The notes under the pieces: generated by a model | What the model was told of the DNA's origin: nothing | Seen by the model: the letters and a program-made list of their open reading frames with translations, nothing else | Databases searched by the model: none | Shown: positions 37,645 to 46,099 of the stretch, in pieces | How positions within the stretch are numbered: position 1 is the stretch's first letter | Layout of the letters: every line of letters begins with the position of its first letter | Program-made: the position numbers and the translations under genes | From: Nocardia niigatensis NBRC 100131 | Lineage (GTDB): Bacteria > Actinomycetota > Actinomycetes > Mycobacteriales > Mycobacteriaceae | Length of the DNA: 64,000 nucleotides | Assembly (NCBI RefSeq): GCF_000308655.1 | Contig: NZ_BAGC01000003.1 | Location: 186,001-250,000 of the forward strand | Direction of reading: 5' to 3'

Positions 37645-38586
37645 GTGACTGGGGTGGGGACGGTGGCAGCACGCGCGATCGCATTGATCGGGCTCGTGAT
37701 GCTGGCTGTCGTCGCACTGCGCGGGTACATTCCGGGAACCGGAGGACCCGCCGCGCCACATCCGTCGTCCGCGGTGTCGCTGGCTCTGATGCCGGTGCTG
37801 CTGCTGGTCTCGATGGTGATCCTGGTGGCGGGTGTGATCAACAGCCAGCATCGACTCCCGCTCGCCATGCCCGAACCCGATCGCGAGAACGCGGTGCCAG
37901 GGCCGGGCCTGCGGCGACTCGGCCTCATGGCGCTGATCGGGATCGCGGCCATCGCGCTGATCGTGACCGCGGTGCTGTCGGTGTACCTGGTGACACCGGG
38001 GCGGCAGAGCGAGGTCGGCACGCCGCCGCCGGTGACCGCCACCGGGACCGCCCCGCAGCCCGAGCAGACCGTGGCGCCGTCGACGGAGGCCGTCCCCGAG
38101 CCCACGCTCACCGGCACCGCGCTGCTGCTGGTCGGAATCTCCGCCGGTGTGCTGGTGCTGATCGCCATGACCGGTCTGGTCGTGGTGGCGGTGAGCTCGA
38201 ACCGCCGGCCCGCGCTGGAACGCACCCCGCTGCCGCAGCCCACCGAGGCCGAGGCGGTCTCGCTGGCCAAGGTGGCGGAGATGGGTCTGGCGGCCATGAT
38301 CGCGCCGGGCCAGGATCCGCGTACCGCCATCATCGCCTGCTACGTCGCCATGGAACGCGGTCTGGCGCAGGCGCGTGAGGTCGCGCCGCTGGCCTCCGAC
38401 ACCCCGTCCGAGGTGCTCGCGCGGGCCTTCGATCGCGGCTTCCTGCACGACGCCTCGGCGCGGGAACTGGTGGCGCTGTTCGAGGAGGCGCGGTTCAGCC
38501 CGCACTCCATGCTGGAGTGGCAGCGCATGCGGGCCGAGCAGCTGCTACGCATCGTGCTGGCCGATCTACAGGGGCAGGCGGTATGA
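37645..38586 (+). CDS. DUF4129 membrane protein
   Basis: From GTG 37645 (AGGAG five bases upstream) the protein is 313 residues; ATG 37606 is an alternative. It has hydrophobic helices near residues 5-25, 40-62, 95-120 and 155-180 and a Pro/Thr-rich loop between the last two. The cytoplasmic DUF4129 domain (about 205-313) includes AIIACYVAMERGLAQAREV and SARELVALFEEARFSPHSM. DUF4129 proteins recur with MoxR ATPases and DUF58 proteins. First gene of that cluster here. Confidence 0.85.
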   Translation: MTGVGTVAARAIALIGLVMLAVVALRGYIPGTGGPAAPHPSSAVSLALMPVLLLVSMVILVAGVINSQHRLPLAMPEPDRENAVPGPGLRRLGLMALIGIAAIALIVTAVLSVYLVTPGRQSEVGTPPPVTATGTAPQPEQTVAPSTEAVPEPTLTGTALLLVGISAGVLVLIAMTGLVVVAVSSNRRPALERTPLPQPTEAEAVSLAKVAEMGLAAMIAPGQDPRTAIIACYVAMERGLAQAREVAPLASDTPSEVLARAFDRGFLHDASARELVALFEEARFSPHSMLEWQRMRAEQLLRIVLADLQGQAV

Positions 38587-38635
38587 GAAGCGTTGTGGCA
38601 GTAAGTGTTCCGTGGAACCGGGCGGAGGTTCGGCC

Positions 38636-39139
38636 ATGAACCGGACGGCGATCGTGGTGGGCGCGTTGGTGCTGGCGCTGCTGTCCGAGCTGCTCGCCCT
38701 CGGCAATCAGCGCGAGCATCTGGTGGCCCTCACCGCCGTGCCGGTCGCCGCCGCGCTGGGACTGCTGCTGTGGTCGCTGGTGGAGCGATCGCGCCGGCTC
38801 GCCCCGCCCGAACCCGACGACAACGACATCGACAACGGCCCCGTCGAGATGCTGCACCGCTGGCAGGCGCGCGCCCAGATGCTGGCCGACCGATCCGAGG
38901 GCTCGCGCGCCGACTGGGACCGGCACCTGCGGCCGCTGCTGGCCAAGGAATTCGAATTGACCAGCGGGCACCGGATGGCCAAGAACCGGCGCGCGCTGGA
39001 AGTGGCGGGACAGCTGCAGTTCGGGCCCGAACTGTGGCGCTGGGTGGACCCGGCGAATTCGGCGCTGCGCGACCAGGCCAGCAGCGCACCCGGCCGCGCC
39101 GCCCTGGACGAAATCCTGCGCCGACTGCAGAACATGTGA
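38636..39139 (+). CDS. Membrane protein of the MoxR/DUF58 cluster
   Basis: From ATG 38636 (GGAGG upstream) the protein is 167 residues: two N-terminal helices (about 5-22 and 30-48), then a soluble, mostly helical domain with MLHRWQARAQMLADRSEGSRADWDRHLRPLLAKEF-type heptads. I do not recognise a named family. Its constant place between DUF4129 and MoxR genes in actinobacteria suggests a structural partner of that membrane complex. Confidence 0.8.
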   Translation: MNRTAIVVGALVLALLSELLALGNQREHLVALTAVPVAAALGLLLWSLVERSRRLAPPEPDDNDIDNGPVEMLHRWQARAQMLADRSEGSRADWDRHLRPLLAKEFELTSGHRMAKNRRALEVAGQLQFGPELWRWVDPANSALRDQASSAPGRAALDEILRRLQNM

Positions 39140-39159
39140 GATGAGATGCGAGACATGCG

Positions 39160-40122
39160 ATGACATCACCGATGGACGTGACCATCAAGCGCACCGATGC
39201 GGTGCTGCGTGAAGTATCCCGGGTCGTGGTCGGCAAGCGGGACGAACTGCAGCTGATCATGATCGCGGTGCTGTCCGGGGGCCACATCCTGATCGAGGAC
39301 CTGCCCGGACTGGGCAAGACCCTCATCGCGCGCTCCTTCGCGACCGCGCTCGGGCTGAACTTCACCCGCGTGCAGTTCACTCCGGACCTGTTGCCCGCCG
39401 ACCTCATCGGGTCGACGATCTACGATATGCATTCGGGCCGTTTCAGTTTCCGGCGCGGCCCGGTGTTCACCAATATGCTGCTGGCCGACGAGGTCAACCG
39501 CACCCCGCCCAAGACCCAGGCCGCCCTGCTGGAGGCCATGGCCGAGGGGCAGGTCTCCATCGACGGTGAGACCTTCCCGCTGCCACAGCCTTTCATCGTC
39601 TTCGCCACCGACAACCCGATCGAGTACGAAGGCACCTACCCGCTGCCCGAAGCGCAGCTCGACCGGTTCGCCATGCAGCTGCGGCTGGGCTACCTGTCGG
39701 AGACCGATGAGATGAACATGATCCGCCGCCGCCTGGAACGCGGCTCGCAACCCGCCCAGATCGGGCAGGTGGTGGATGCCGACGGCCTGCTGGAGATGCG
39801 GCAGTCGGTGGAGTTCGTGACAGTGCACCCGGACGTGGTGGGCTACGTCGTCTCGCTCGCCGCGGCCACCCGCGGCCATCCGCAGGTGGAGGTCGGCGCC
39901 AGCCCCCGCGCGGAACTCGACCTGGTGCAGATGGCCCGCGCCCGGGCGCTGCTGCACGGCCGCGACTACGTGGTCCCCGAGGACGTCAAGGCGCTCGCCG
40001 TCCCCGCCATGGCCCACCGCATCACACTGCGCCCGGAGATGTGGGTCCGGCGCATCCGCGGCGAGGACGTGATCTCCGAACTGCTGCGCCGCCTGCCGGT
40101 CCCACGCGCCACCCAGGCTTGA
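39160..40122 (+). CDS. moxR: MoxR-family AAA+ ATPase
   Basis: A 320-residue MoxR ATPase. Walker A is EDLPGLGKTLIARSFA, Walker B is NMLLADEVNRTPPKTQAALLEAM and sensor 1 is VFATDNPIEYEGTYPLPEAQLDRFAM. MoxR proteins act as chaperone-like ATPases that load cofactors or remodel VWA-domain partners. Here the partners are likely the DUF58 protein (7 bases downstream) and the membrane proteins of the cluster. Confidence 0.95.
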   Translation: MTSPMDVTIKRTDAVLREVSRVVVGKRDELQLIMIAVLSGGHILIEDLPGLGKTLIARSFATALGLNFTRVQFTPDLLPADLIGSTIYDMHSGRFSFRRGPVFTNMLLADEVNRTPPKTQAALLEAMAEGQVSIDGETFPLPQPFIVFATDNPIEYEGTYPLPEAQLDRFAMQLRLGYLSETDEMNMIRRRLERGSQPAQIGQVVDADGLLEMRQSVEFVTVHPDVVGYVVSLAAATRGHPQVEVGASPRAELDLVQMARARALLHGRDYVVPEDVKALAVPAMAHRITLRPEMWVRRIRGEDVISELLRRLPVPRATQA

Positions 40123-40129
40123 GGCGCGT

Positions 40130-41404
40130 ATGAAGCATCGCGACACCAGTACGTCGGTCGAAGCCGAATTGCGCTGGCGGCCCGCACCGTTGGTGTTCAT
40201 GCTCGCCGCGGTGTCCGCGCCCGCGCTGGTGCTGGCGCTGATCCTGGGGAAGTGGCAGCTGGTGGTGTTCGCCGCGCCCATGCTCGGGGTGCTGGCCACC
40301 GCGCCGCTGCAGCAGTCCCGCACCCGCATCCAGGTGGACGGGTCGGGGGTGCTGCGCTGCTTCGAGACCGAGGAGGTGGTGCTGACCGCCGCCGCCTTCG
40401 TGGAACGCGGGCACGCGCTGCTGCGGCTGCATCCGGAACCGTTGCAGAGCATGGAGGTCCACGTCGAGGAGACGGTGGACTCCGGGTCCGCGCCCGCCGG
40501 GCTACGGCTGGCGCTGTCCGCTCCGCGCTGGGGCCGATACCCGGTGCCGATGCGGGTGACCGCGCTGAGCCCGGCCGGGCTGGCGGTCGCCTCGGTGCGG
40601 CTGCCCGCGGGTGAGCTGTACATCTACCCGATCACCGATCCGCAGCGGATGCGCCTGCCGCGCACCGAGCTTCCCGAACGCATGGGCACCCACCTGACCC
40701 GGCGGGCCGGGCCCGGCGTGGAGTACGCCGACATCCGCGCGTACACGCCCGGGGATCAGCTGCGCACCGTGAACTGGCCGGTGAGCGCACGGCGTGGGCA
40801 GCTGTTCGTGACCGAGCGCTTCACCAACCGGGCCGCGGATGTGGTGGTGCTGGTGGACACCTCGATGCAGGCGCCCGGGCCCGCCTCCGACTCGCTGGAG
40901 CTGTCGGTGCGCGGCGCCGCCCAGGTGGCGCAGTCCGCGCTGCAGGCCGGCGACCGCACGGCCGTGGTGTGCCTGGGCCGCGCGCCACGCTGGCTGCGGC
41001 CGGATATCGGCCGCCGCCAGTTCTATCGCATCGTGGACGCCGTGCTGGATGTCGGCGACGAGCACATCCTGACCGAGGGCACGCTGGCGCCGCACAGCGC
41101 GGTGCCCATCGGGGCGGTCATCGTCGCCTTCTCCACCCTGCTCGACACCCAGTTCGCCTTGGCCCTCATCGATCTGCGCAAACGTGGCCACGTCGTGGTG
41201 GTGGTCGACGTGCTGCGCGGAACCCCGTTCGGCGACGGCCTCGACCCCACCCTCGCGCGCATGTGGCAGCTGGAACGCACCTCCATGTACCGCGACATGG
41301 GCACCGTCGGCGTCGATATCGTGCCCTGGCCCGAGGACACGCGCCTCGATCAGGCCATGCGCCTGCTGCCCGAACACCGCCGCACCGTGAGGGTCCGCCG
41401 ATGA
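40130..41404 (+). CDS. DUF58 domain protein
   Basis: A 424-residue protein: two N-terminal helices (about 18-55), a beta-rich region, then the DUF58 motif with RRAGPGVEYADIRAYTPGDQLRTVNWPVSARRG. A von Willebrand A-like domain follows with a MIDAS-type start (VVVLVDTSMQAPG). It is the usual MoxR partner. The stop overlaps the next ATG (ATGA). Confidence 0.92.
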   Translation: MKHRDTSTSVEAELRWRPAPLVFMLAAVSAPALVLALILGKWQLVVFAAPMLGVLATAPLQQSRTRIQVDGSGVLRCFETEEVVLTAAAFVERGHALLRLHPEPLQSMEVHVEETVDSGSAPAGLRLALSAPRWGRYPVPMRVTALSPAGLAVASVRLPAGELYIYPITDPQRMRLPRTELPERMGTHLTRRAGPGVEYADIRAYTPGDQLRTVNWPVSARRGQLFVTERFTNRAADVVVLVDTSMQAPGPASDSLELSVRGAAQVAQSALQAGDRTAVVCLGRAPRWLRPDIGRRQFYRIVDAVLDVGDEHILTEGTLAPHSAVPIGAVIVAFSTLLDTQFALALIDLRKRGHVVVVVDVLRGTPFGDGLDPTLARMWQLERTSMYRDMGTVGVDIVPWPEDTRLDQAMRLLPEHRRTVRVRR

Positions 41405-41856
41405 CCAAGTTCCTCGCCGTGCTGTCCGGTCTGCTGCTGGCGGGCGCGGTGGCGATTGTGCTGCCGTGGGCCGCACTACCGGTGATCGGGCTGGCTGCGG
41501 CCGGCTGGCGCTGGCGGGTGTGCGCGGTGCTGGCCGTGCTCGCGGCCATGGCGGCGCTGGCCTGGGTCGGCACCGGGGCCCTGGTGGCGGGCGGCATCGG
41601 ACTGGTCGCCACCACCTATCTGCTGAACACGGCGACCGTGTCGGCGCCGGTGGGCGTGGTGCCGACGACCATCCCGTCGGTGGCGGGCGCGCTGGTGTTC
41701 ACGGTGGCGGCGGGCGCCGCGACCGTGCTGCCGACCGGTCTCGACTGGATCCCGATCATCGCGCCGTTCACCGTGATCGCGTTGTACGCCTTGCTGGTTC
41801 GCGGTCTGGTGGACGACCGGATCAGCAGCCGGGCCGAGGAGACGCCCGGCGGCTGA
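41401..41856 (+). CDS. Small integral membrane protein of the MoxR cluster
   Basis: A 151-residue protein starting inside the DUF58 stop codon. Four to five hydrophobic helices cover nearly all of it, ending in a short acidic tail (SRAEETPGG). No family is recognised. Coupling to DUF58 suggests it is part of the same membrane assembly. Codon use and GC content match the neighbours. Confidence 0.8.
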   Translation: MTKFLAVLSGLLLAGAVAIVLPWAALPVIGLAAAGWRWRVCAVLAVLAAMAALAWVGTGALVAGGIGLVATTYLLNTATVSAPVGVVPTTIPSVAGALVFTVAAGAATVLPTGLDWIPIIAPFTVIALYALLVRGLVDDRISSRAEETPGG

Positions 41857-41942
41857 GCCGGCGACAGACCCGGGCCGGGCGAAAATCGCTTCGAATCCGA
41901 CTGCGGGGCTGGTTCACTCGCGCCATGGAGGAAAGACGAGCC

Positions 41943-42488
41943 ATGGACGAAAAGCAGATGGTCAAGGTCTCCAAACGGCTGTCGCGGCATCTGCGGCACG
42001 CCCCCGAGGCCATCGGCATCGAGCTGGACCCGGCCGGGTGGGTCGACGTCGCCACCCTGCTCCGGGCACTGGGCCGGCACGGGCGGGCGCTCTCGCGTCC
42101 CGAACTGGACGAGGTGGTGGCACGGAACAACAAGCGCCGCTTCGAATTCGATGCGACGGGGACCCGGATCCGCGCGAGTCAGGGGCACAGTGTCGACGTT
42201 GACCTGGAGTATCGGGCGACCGTGCCGCCCGAGGTTCTCTACCACGGCACCGTTGCCGCGGCCCTGCCCGGAATTCGCGCCGAGGGGCTGAAGCCCATGC
42301 GCCGCCACGACGTCCATCTGTCGTCGGATATGGAGACCGCCGTCAAGGTCGGCGCGCGACGTGGCAGACCCGTGGTACTGACCGTGGCTGCCGGCGCGAT
42401 GCACCGCGACGGGCACGAATTCCGGGTCAGCACCAATGGGGTCTGGCTGGTGGCCGTCGTCCCGCCCGGATACCTGTCCGGGCTCTGA
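41943..42488 (+). CDS. kptA: RNA 2'-phosphotransferase, Tpt1/KptA family
   Basis: From ATG 41943 (GGAGGAAAGACGAGCC upstream) the protein is 181 residues. The N-terminal winged-helix lobe has VKVSKRLSRHLRHAPEAIGIELD with the catalytic Arg-His-Arg set. The C-terminal ADP-ribosyltransferase-like lobe has VLYHGTVAAALPGIRAEGL and HLSSDMETAVKVGARRG. Tpt1 moves an internal RNA 2'-phosphate to NAD. Bacteria lack the eukaryotic tRNA-splicing route, so its natural substrate is uncertain. Confidence 0.92.
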   Translation: MDEKQMVKVSKRLSRHLRHAPEAIGIELDPAGWVDVATLLRALGRHGRALSRPELDEVVARNNKRRFEFDATGTRIRASQGHSVDVDLEYRATVPPEVLYHGTVAAALPGIRAEGLKPMRRHDVHLSSDMETAVKVGARRGRPVVLTVAAGAMHRDGHEFRVSTNGVWLVAVVPPGYLSGL

Positions 42489-42554
42489 AAACCTGTCCGG
42501 GCCTTCGGAATACCCGTCGTGGGACTGGGGGGCGGACCGCGGCCGCCGGGGCGG

Positions 42555-42902
42555 CTATTGGAGGGCGGGGGGCATCCGGGTCGGCTTGATGCGGCCGGCG
42601 TCGATGAGCGCCCGGAATGCCGCGGCTTTGCGCGCGCACTCCGCAACCGGGCAGCGGCGGTGCTGCTGCATGGCGCGATGGGCTTCCTGGACGCCCAGCG
42701 GGTGATCCGGAGCGAGGTGCGACCAGGCGGAGAGGTCGGGGGTTGCCAGCGCTGCAGCCCTCTGTTCCTTGTTGATTCGATCGCGGATCCGTTCTACGGA
42801 GAGCCGGTCCGGATCGTGATGGGGGTGGTGCAGGCTCATGATGGTGATCGCCATGATCACGAGCGTTGCGAGGGTGGCCGTGAACACTTGCCAGGCGGCC
42901 AT
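42555..42902 (-). CDS. Hypothetical small membrane protein
   Basis: A 115-residue protein with one N-terminal helix (about 4-24) followed by a histidine-rich patch (SLHHPHHDPD). A soluble helical part follows with two cysteines in HRRCPVAECARKAAAFRALIDAGRI. ATG 42902 has GGAGAAGG upstream, which supports a real gene. No family recognised. It points toward kptA, with 66 bases between their ends. Confidence 0.65.
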   Translation of the reverse strand: MAAWQVFTATLATLVIMAITIMSLHHPHHDPDRLSVERIRDRINKEQRAAALATPDLSAWSHLAPDHPLGVQEAHRAMQQHRRCPVAECARKAAAFRALIDAGRIKPTRMPPALQ

Positions 42903-43251
42903 TTGTTCACCTTCTCCATGTGTATCGGTTGTAGTCAGCTAGGTATTCAGTTGGTTAGCCAGATATTCACCGTATGTCTGAAGACGTTACGCCTCCAGCG
43001 CGTTCTGGGTCAGGTTCAATCGAATTTCGGCCGCTTTCAGCAACTTCCCCCCTCGCCGATTCCGGTGGCGCGCTGCAGGTTTGCGGCCATCCTGATATCC
43101 GGTATGCCGCTTATGGCCGGATTGCTGTGCCACCCATCGAGTCTCGCCCTACTCCCCACACCCCTGCCAAACGAGATCAGGGAGCTCCCACCGAGGAAAT
43201 CTGTCCGATTTCGCACGGTGAGAGCTCCCTGATCGTGGAGCCCAGTCCGGA
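42903..43251. other. Intergenic region, AT-richer than surroundings
   Basis: About 350 bases, with a relatively AT-rich stretch near 42930-42990 that should hold the promoter of the 42555-42902 gene on the minus strand. A strong hairpin lies at 43175-43234. No credible gene seen; the middle contains GATATCC/GGTATGCC-type short dyads of unknown meaning. Confidence 0.5.
43175..43234 (-). terminator. Long hairpin terminator after the hsd4B-like gene
   Basis: Arms GATCAGGGAGCTC (43175-43187) and GAGCTCCCTGATC (43222-43234), extended inward by CACCG/CGGTG past a single mismatch, making about 18 bp. It lies 18 bases beyond the gene end. A related repeat lies at 37345-37407. Confidence 0.75.
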
Positions 43252-44112
43252 TTACGAGTGCGTCAGCACCACGTCCGCGAGGACGGGGGCGTCGTCGCGC
43301 TCGACGACGGTGACGGCGATGACGAGTTCACCGTCCTGCTGCCAGATCCGGGAGCGCAGGGTCTCGCCGGGGTACATGACGCCGGCGAAGCGGGCGCGGA
43401 AACCCTTGACGCGGGACACATCCGAGGCCAGCACGGTGTCGGTGGCGGTCTTCAGAACCAGGCCGTAGGTGCACAGGCCGTGCAGGATCGGGTTGGGGAA
43501 GCCGGCATTGCGGGCGAATTCGGGATCCGAGTGCAGCGGGTTGCGGTCGCCGCACATGCGGTAGAGCAGGGCCTGCTGCGTCAGCGTCGGGGTGAGGACT
43601 TCGAAATCCGGTGCACGGTCCGGAAGTTCGGTCTTGGCACTGGGGCCGCGGTCGCCGCCGAAGCCACCCTCGCCCTTGGCGAAGATGGAGGAGCGGGATG
43701 TCCACAGCGGTTCCCCGTCGGAGCCGGTGGCGACGTCCTCGCGCCAGATGACCGCATTACTGCCCTTGTCCCAGATCTCGCTGATCCGGCCGACCGTCGT
43801 CGCCTTGCCGGAAGCCGGGATCGGGCGGTGCACGATGATCTCCTGGCTGCCGTGCACGACCTTGGCCAGATCGATGTCGATGCCGTCGAATTTCACCTTC
43901 GGCGGCTCGGTCTCGTGGAAGGACGGCGCGACGGTCGCGAAGGACGGCAGCACCTGCGGCTCGCGGTCGTCGACGTAGCGCAGCTCGGCGGCGTCGGTCC
44001 AGCGGCTGCCCGCGCCGAGCGCCAGGTTGTAGGTCTGCACATCGCTGGCGGACCAGCTGAATTCACGCGCGGGAATCTGCGCGCCGAGCGCGACACTCAA
44101 ATCGATGGGCAT
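43252..44112 (-). CDS. hsd4B: Double hot-dog MaoC-type enoyl-CoA hydratase (Rv3538-like)
   Basis: A 286-residue protein with two hot-dog halves. The first (about 1-130) is the degenerate half. The second carries the hydratase motif MCGDRNPLHSDPEFARNAGFPNPILHGL with catalytic Asp and His. It resembles Rv3538, a 2-enoyl-CoA hydratase of sterol side-chain degradation annotated Hsd4B, and like Rv3538 it follows kstD. GAGGAGAACC precedes ATG 44112. Two hairpins lie between it and kstD, and no KstR box is visible directly upstream. Confidence 0.87.
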   Translation of the reverse strand: MPIDLSVALGAQIPAREFSWSASDVQTYNLALGAGSRWTDAAELRYVDDREPQVLPSFATVAPSFHETEPPKVKFDGIDIDLAKVVHGSQEIIVHRPIPASGKATTVGRISEIWDKGSNAVIWREDVATGSDGEPLWTSRSSIFAKGEGGFGGDRGPSAKTELPDRAPDFEVLTPTLTQQALLYRMCGDRNPLHSDPEFARNAGFPNPILHGLCTYGLVLKTATDTVLASDVSRVKGFRARFAGVMYPGETLRSRIWQQDGELVIAVTVVERDDAPVLADVVLTHS

Positions 44113-44212
44113 GAAAGGTTCTCCTCGTCACTCGCGTCCGATGGTCCGGCGCGGCTCGCCTCCCCGCAAGCCGCCGCCCGCTGACCGGGTCGCGCTGGAA
44201 AGTCCGGGGGTT

Positions 44213-44257
44213 CCCGTGCCCGCCGCCGGAAAGAGCGTTCGCGGCGACGGGCACGGG
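44213..44257 (-). terminator. Hairpin between kstD and the hsd4B-like gene
   Basis: CCCGTGCCCG pairs with CGGGCACGGG; further CCGCCG/CGGCG-type pairing is possible inside a 25-base loop. It lies about 100 bases before the hsd4B-like start. Confidence 0.5.
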
Positions 44258-44313
44258 CTGTTCAATTGTCCGCGCCTCGCCGGGATAGAGCGGTACGGCG
44301 GGGCATGCGGGGT

Positions 44314-44356
44314 GGGTTGGGCGCGGACTCGACGTGACCCGACTCGCGCCCAACCC
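44314..44356 (-). terminator. Hairpin terminator after kstD
   Basis: A perfect 12-bp stem, GGGTTGGGCGCG with CGCGCCCAACCC, and a 19-base loop, 24 bases beyond the kstD stop. Confidence 0.7.
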
Positions 44357-44380
44357 GATCCTGAACCGGGTTGGGACGGT

Positions 44381-46084
44381 TCAGGACGCCTTCTCGGTGA
44401 CCGGCACGCCGTTCTTCGCCTTGGCGGCGATATCGAGGGCAGCCAGGTAGCCGAAGGTGATCGCGGGGCCGATGGTCGCGCCGGGACCGGCGTAGGTGTG
44501 GCCCATGACCGGGGACGAGGTGTTGCCGGCGGCGTACAGACCCTCGATGACGGTGCCGTCCTCGCGCAGCACGCGGGCGTCGTTGTCGGTGACCAGACCG
44601 CCCTTGGTGCCGAGGTCGCCGGGGACCATCTTGACCGCGTAGAACGGGCCGACCTCGAGCTTGTTCAGGCACGGGTTCGGCTTGATGGTCTGGTCGCCGT
44701 AGTAGCGGTCGTAGGCGCTGTCACCGCGGTTGTAGTCGAGGTCCTTGCCGGTCTCGGCGAAGCCGTTGAAGCGCTCGATGGTGGCGGCCAGCTGGTCGGC
44801 CGGGACGCCGATCTTCTCGGCCAGTTCGGCCACCGTGGGCGCCACGACGATCAGGTCGTTTTCCATCCAGCGGGACGGAATCCGCTGGCCAGGCTGCAAT
44901 CCGGCGAAGATGTAGCGGGACCGGTAGCGCTGATCGAACACCAGCCAGCACGGCACGTTCTCGCCCGGACCTTCACCCTGCCCGTATTCGCCGCCGTACA
45001 TGGTGTGCACAGCCTCGACGTAAGGAGCGGACTCATTACCGAATCGCTGACCTTGCGTGTTGATCATGATGCTGCCGGGCAGATTCCGCTCCGCGAGGCA
45101 GAACCAGGGCTTGCCCTCGCCGCGGAAGGTGGTCGGACCCCACCAGGCGTCGTCCATGAAGTCGATGTCCGCGCCCGCCGCAATGCCCGCCCGGATGCCG
45201 TCGCCGGTATTGGCGGCCGCGCCCGTGGTCCACTCGGTGGTGATGGGCTCGCGCTGGTACTTGTGCCGCATGTCGGCGTTGTGCTCGAAACCGCCGCTGG
45301 CCAGGATCACGCCGAACTTGGCGTTGAAGCGGACGGTCTCACCGTTCTGCTCGGCGTCGACGCCGGTGACCACGCCGTTCTCGATCACCAGTCCGGTGAG
45401 CGGAGTATTCAGCAGCACCGGCACATTCGCGTCCAGCAGGCCCTTGCGCAGTCCGGCGATGATGGCCTGGCCCATGCCGACCAGCGCCTTGCCGGTGACC
45501 TTGCCCCACGCCCAGCGGGTGCCGACGCGCAGCACGCGCGCGATGCCGACGGGGTGGCGGCGGATCAGGTTGAGCTTCTTGTAATCAGCCTGCATGACGA
45601 CCACGTTCAGCGGCGCCTTGCTGTAGGCCGGCTCCAGCTTGAAGCGCTCCTCGCCCAGCACCTTGAGGTTGAAGGGCTTGGGCTCGCAGCTGCGGCCGTC
45701 CGCCTTGCCGCCCGGTGCTTCCGGGTAGTAGTCGGAGTAGCCGGGCACCCAGCACATCTTCAGCGCGGAGTGGTCGAGCACGTAGTCGAAGGCTTCGGCG
45801 CCGCGATCGATATAGGTGTCGATCTTCTCCTTGGGCACCACGTCGCCGATGATGCTGTAGAGGTAGGTCCGCGCCTCCTCGAGGTCGTTCCCCTTGCCCG
45901 CGGCCTTCAGCACCTTGTTTCCGGGAATCCAGACGCCACCGCCCGATCGCGCGGTAGAACCACCGTAATGAGCGGCTTTTTCGATGAGAACCGTGCGCAG
46001 ACCGTGGTGCGCAGCGGTGAGGGCGGCGGACATACCGGCGGCACCGCTGCCGACCACCACCACGTCGTAATCCCGATCAGTCAT
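44381..46084 (-). CDS. kstD: 3-ketosteroid delta1-dehydrogenase KstD
   Basis: From ATG 46084 the protein is 567 residues. The FAD dinucleotide-binding motif is VVVVGSGAAGMSAALTAAHHG, followed by GGSTARSGGGVWIPGN; the C-terminal FAD contact is YAAGNTSSPVMGHTYAGPGATIGPA with a conserved Tyr. KstD introduces the C1-C2 double bond in ring A, which with KshA 9-alpha-hydroxylation opens ring B. It is divergent from hsaEGF, as in M. tuberculosis (Rv3537/Rv3536c). The KstR palindrome directly abuts this ATG and no ribosome-binding site is visible, so the mRNA may be leaderless; GTG 46093 is an alternative. Confidence 0.95.
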   Translation of the reverse strand: MTDRDYDVVVVGSGAAGMSAALTAAHHGLRTVLIEKAAHYGGSTARSGGGVWIPGNKVLKAAGKGNDLEEARTYLYSIIGDVVPKEKIDTYIDRGAEAFDYVLDHSALKMCWVPGYSDYYPEAPGGKADGRSCEPKPFNLKVLGEERFKLEPAYSKAPLNVVVMQADYKKLNLIRRHPVGIARVLRVGTRWAWGKVTGKALVGMGQAIIAGLRKGLLDANVPVLLNTPLTGLVIENGVVTGVDAEQNGETVRFNAKFGVILASGGFEHNADMRHKYQREPITTEWTTGAAANTGDGIRAGIAAGADIDFMDDAWWGPTTFRGEGKPWFCLAERNLPGSIMINTQGQRFGNESAPYVEAVHTMYGGEYGQGEGPGENVPCWLVFDQRYRSRYIFAGLQPGQRIPSRWMENDLIVVAPTVAELAEKIGVPADQLAATIERFNGFAETGKDLDYNRGDSAYDRYYGDQTIKPNPCLNKLEVGPFYAVKMVPGDLGTKGGLVTDNDARVLREDGTVIEGLYAAGNTSSPVMGHTYAGPGATIGPAITFGYLAALDIAAKAKNGVPVTEKAS

Positions 46085-46085
46085 G

Positions 46086-46099
46086 TAGAACACGTTATA
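46086..46099. promoter_or_regulatory. KstR operator (kstD/hsaE)
   Basis: TAGAACACGTTATA keeps the AAC-N2-GTT core and most of both arms. It starts two bases from the kstD ATG and lies 138 bases upstream of hsaE. Confidence 0.82.

Noticed and set aside
41881..41915. TTCGAATCC motif suggesting a tRNA T-arm
   Set aside because: No acceptor, D or anticodon stem can be folded around it.
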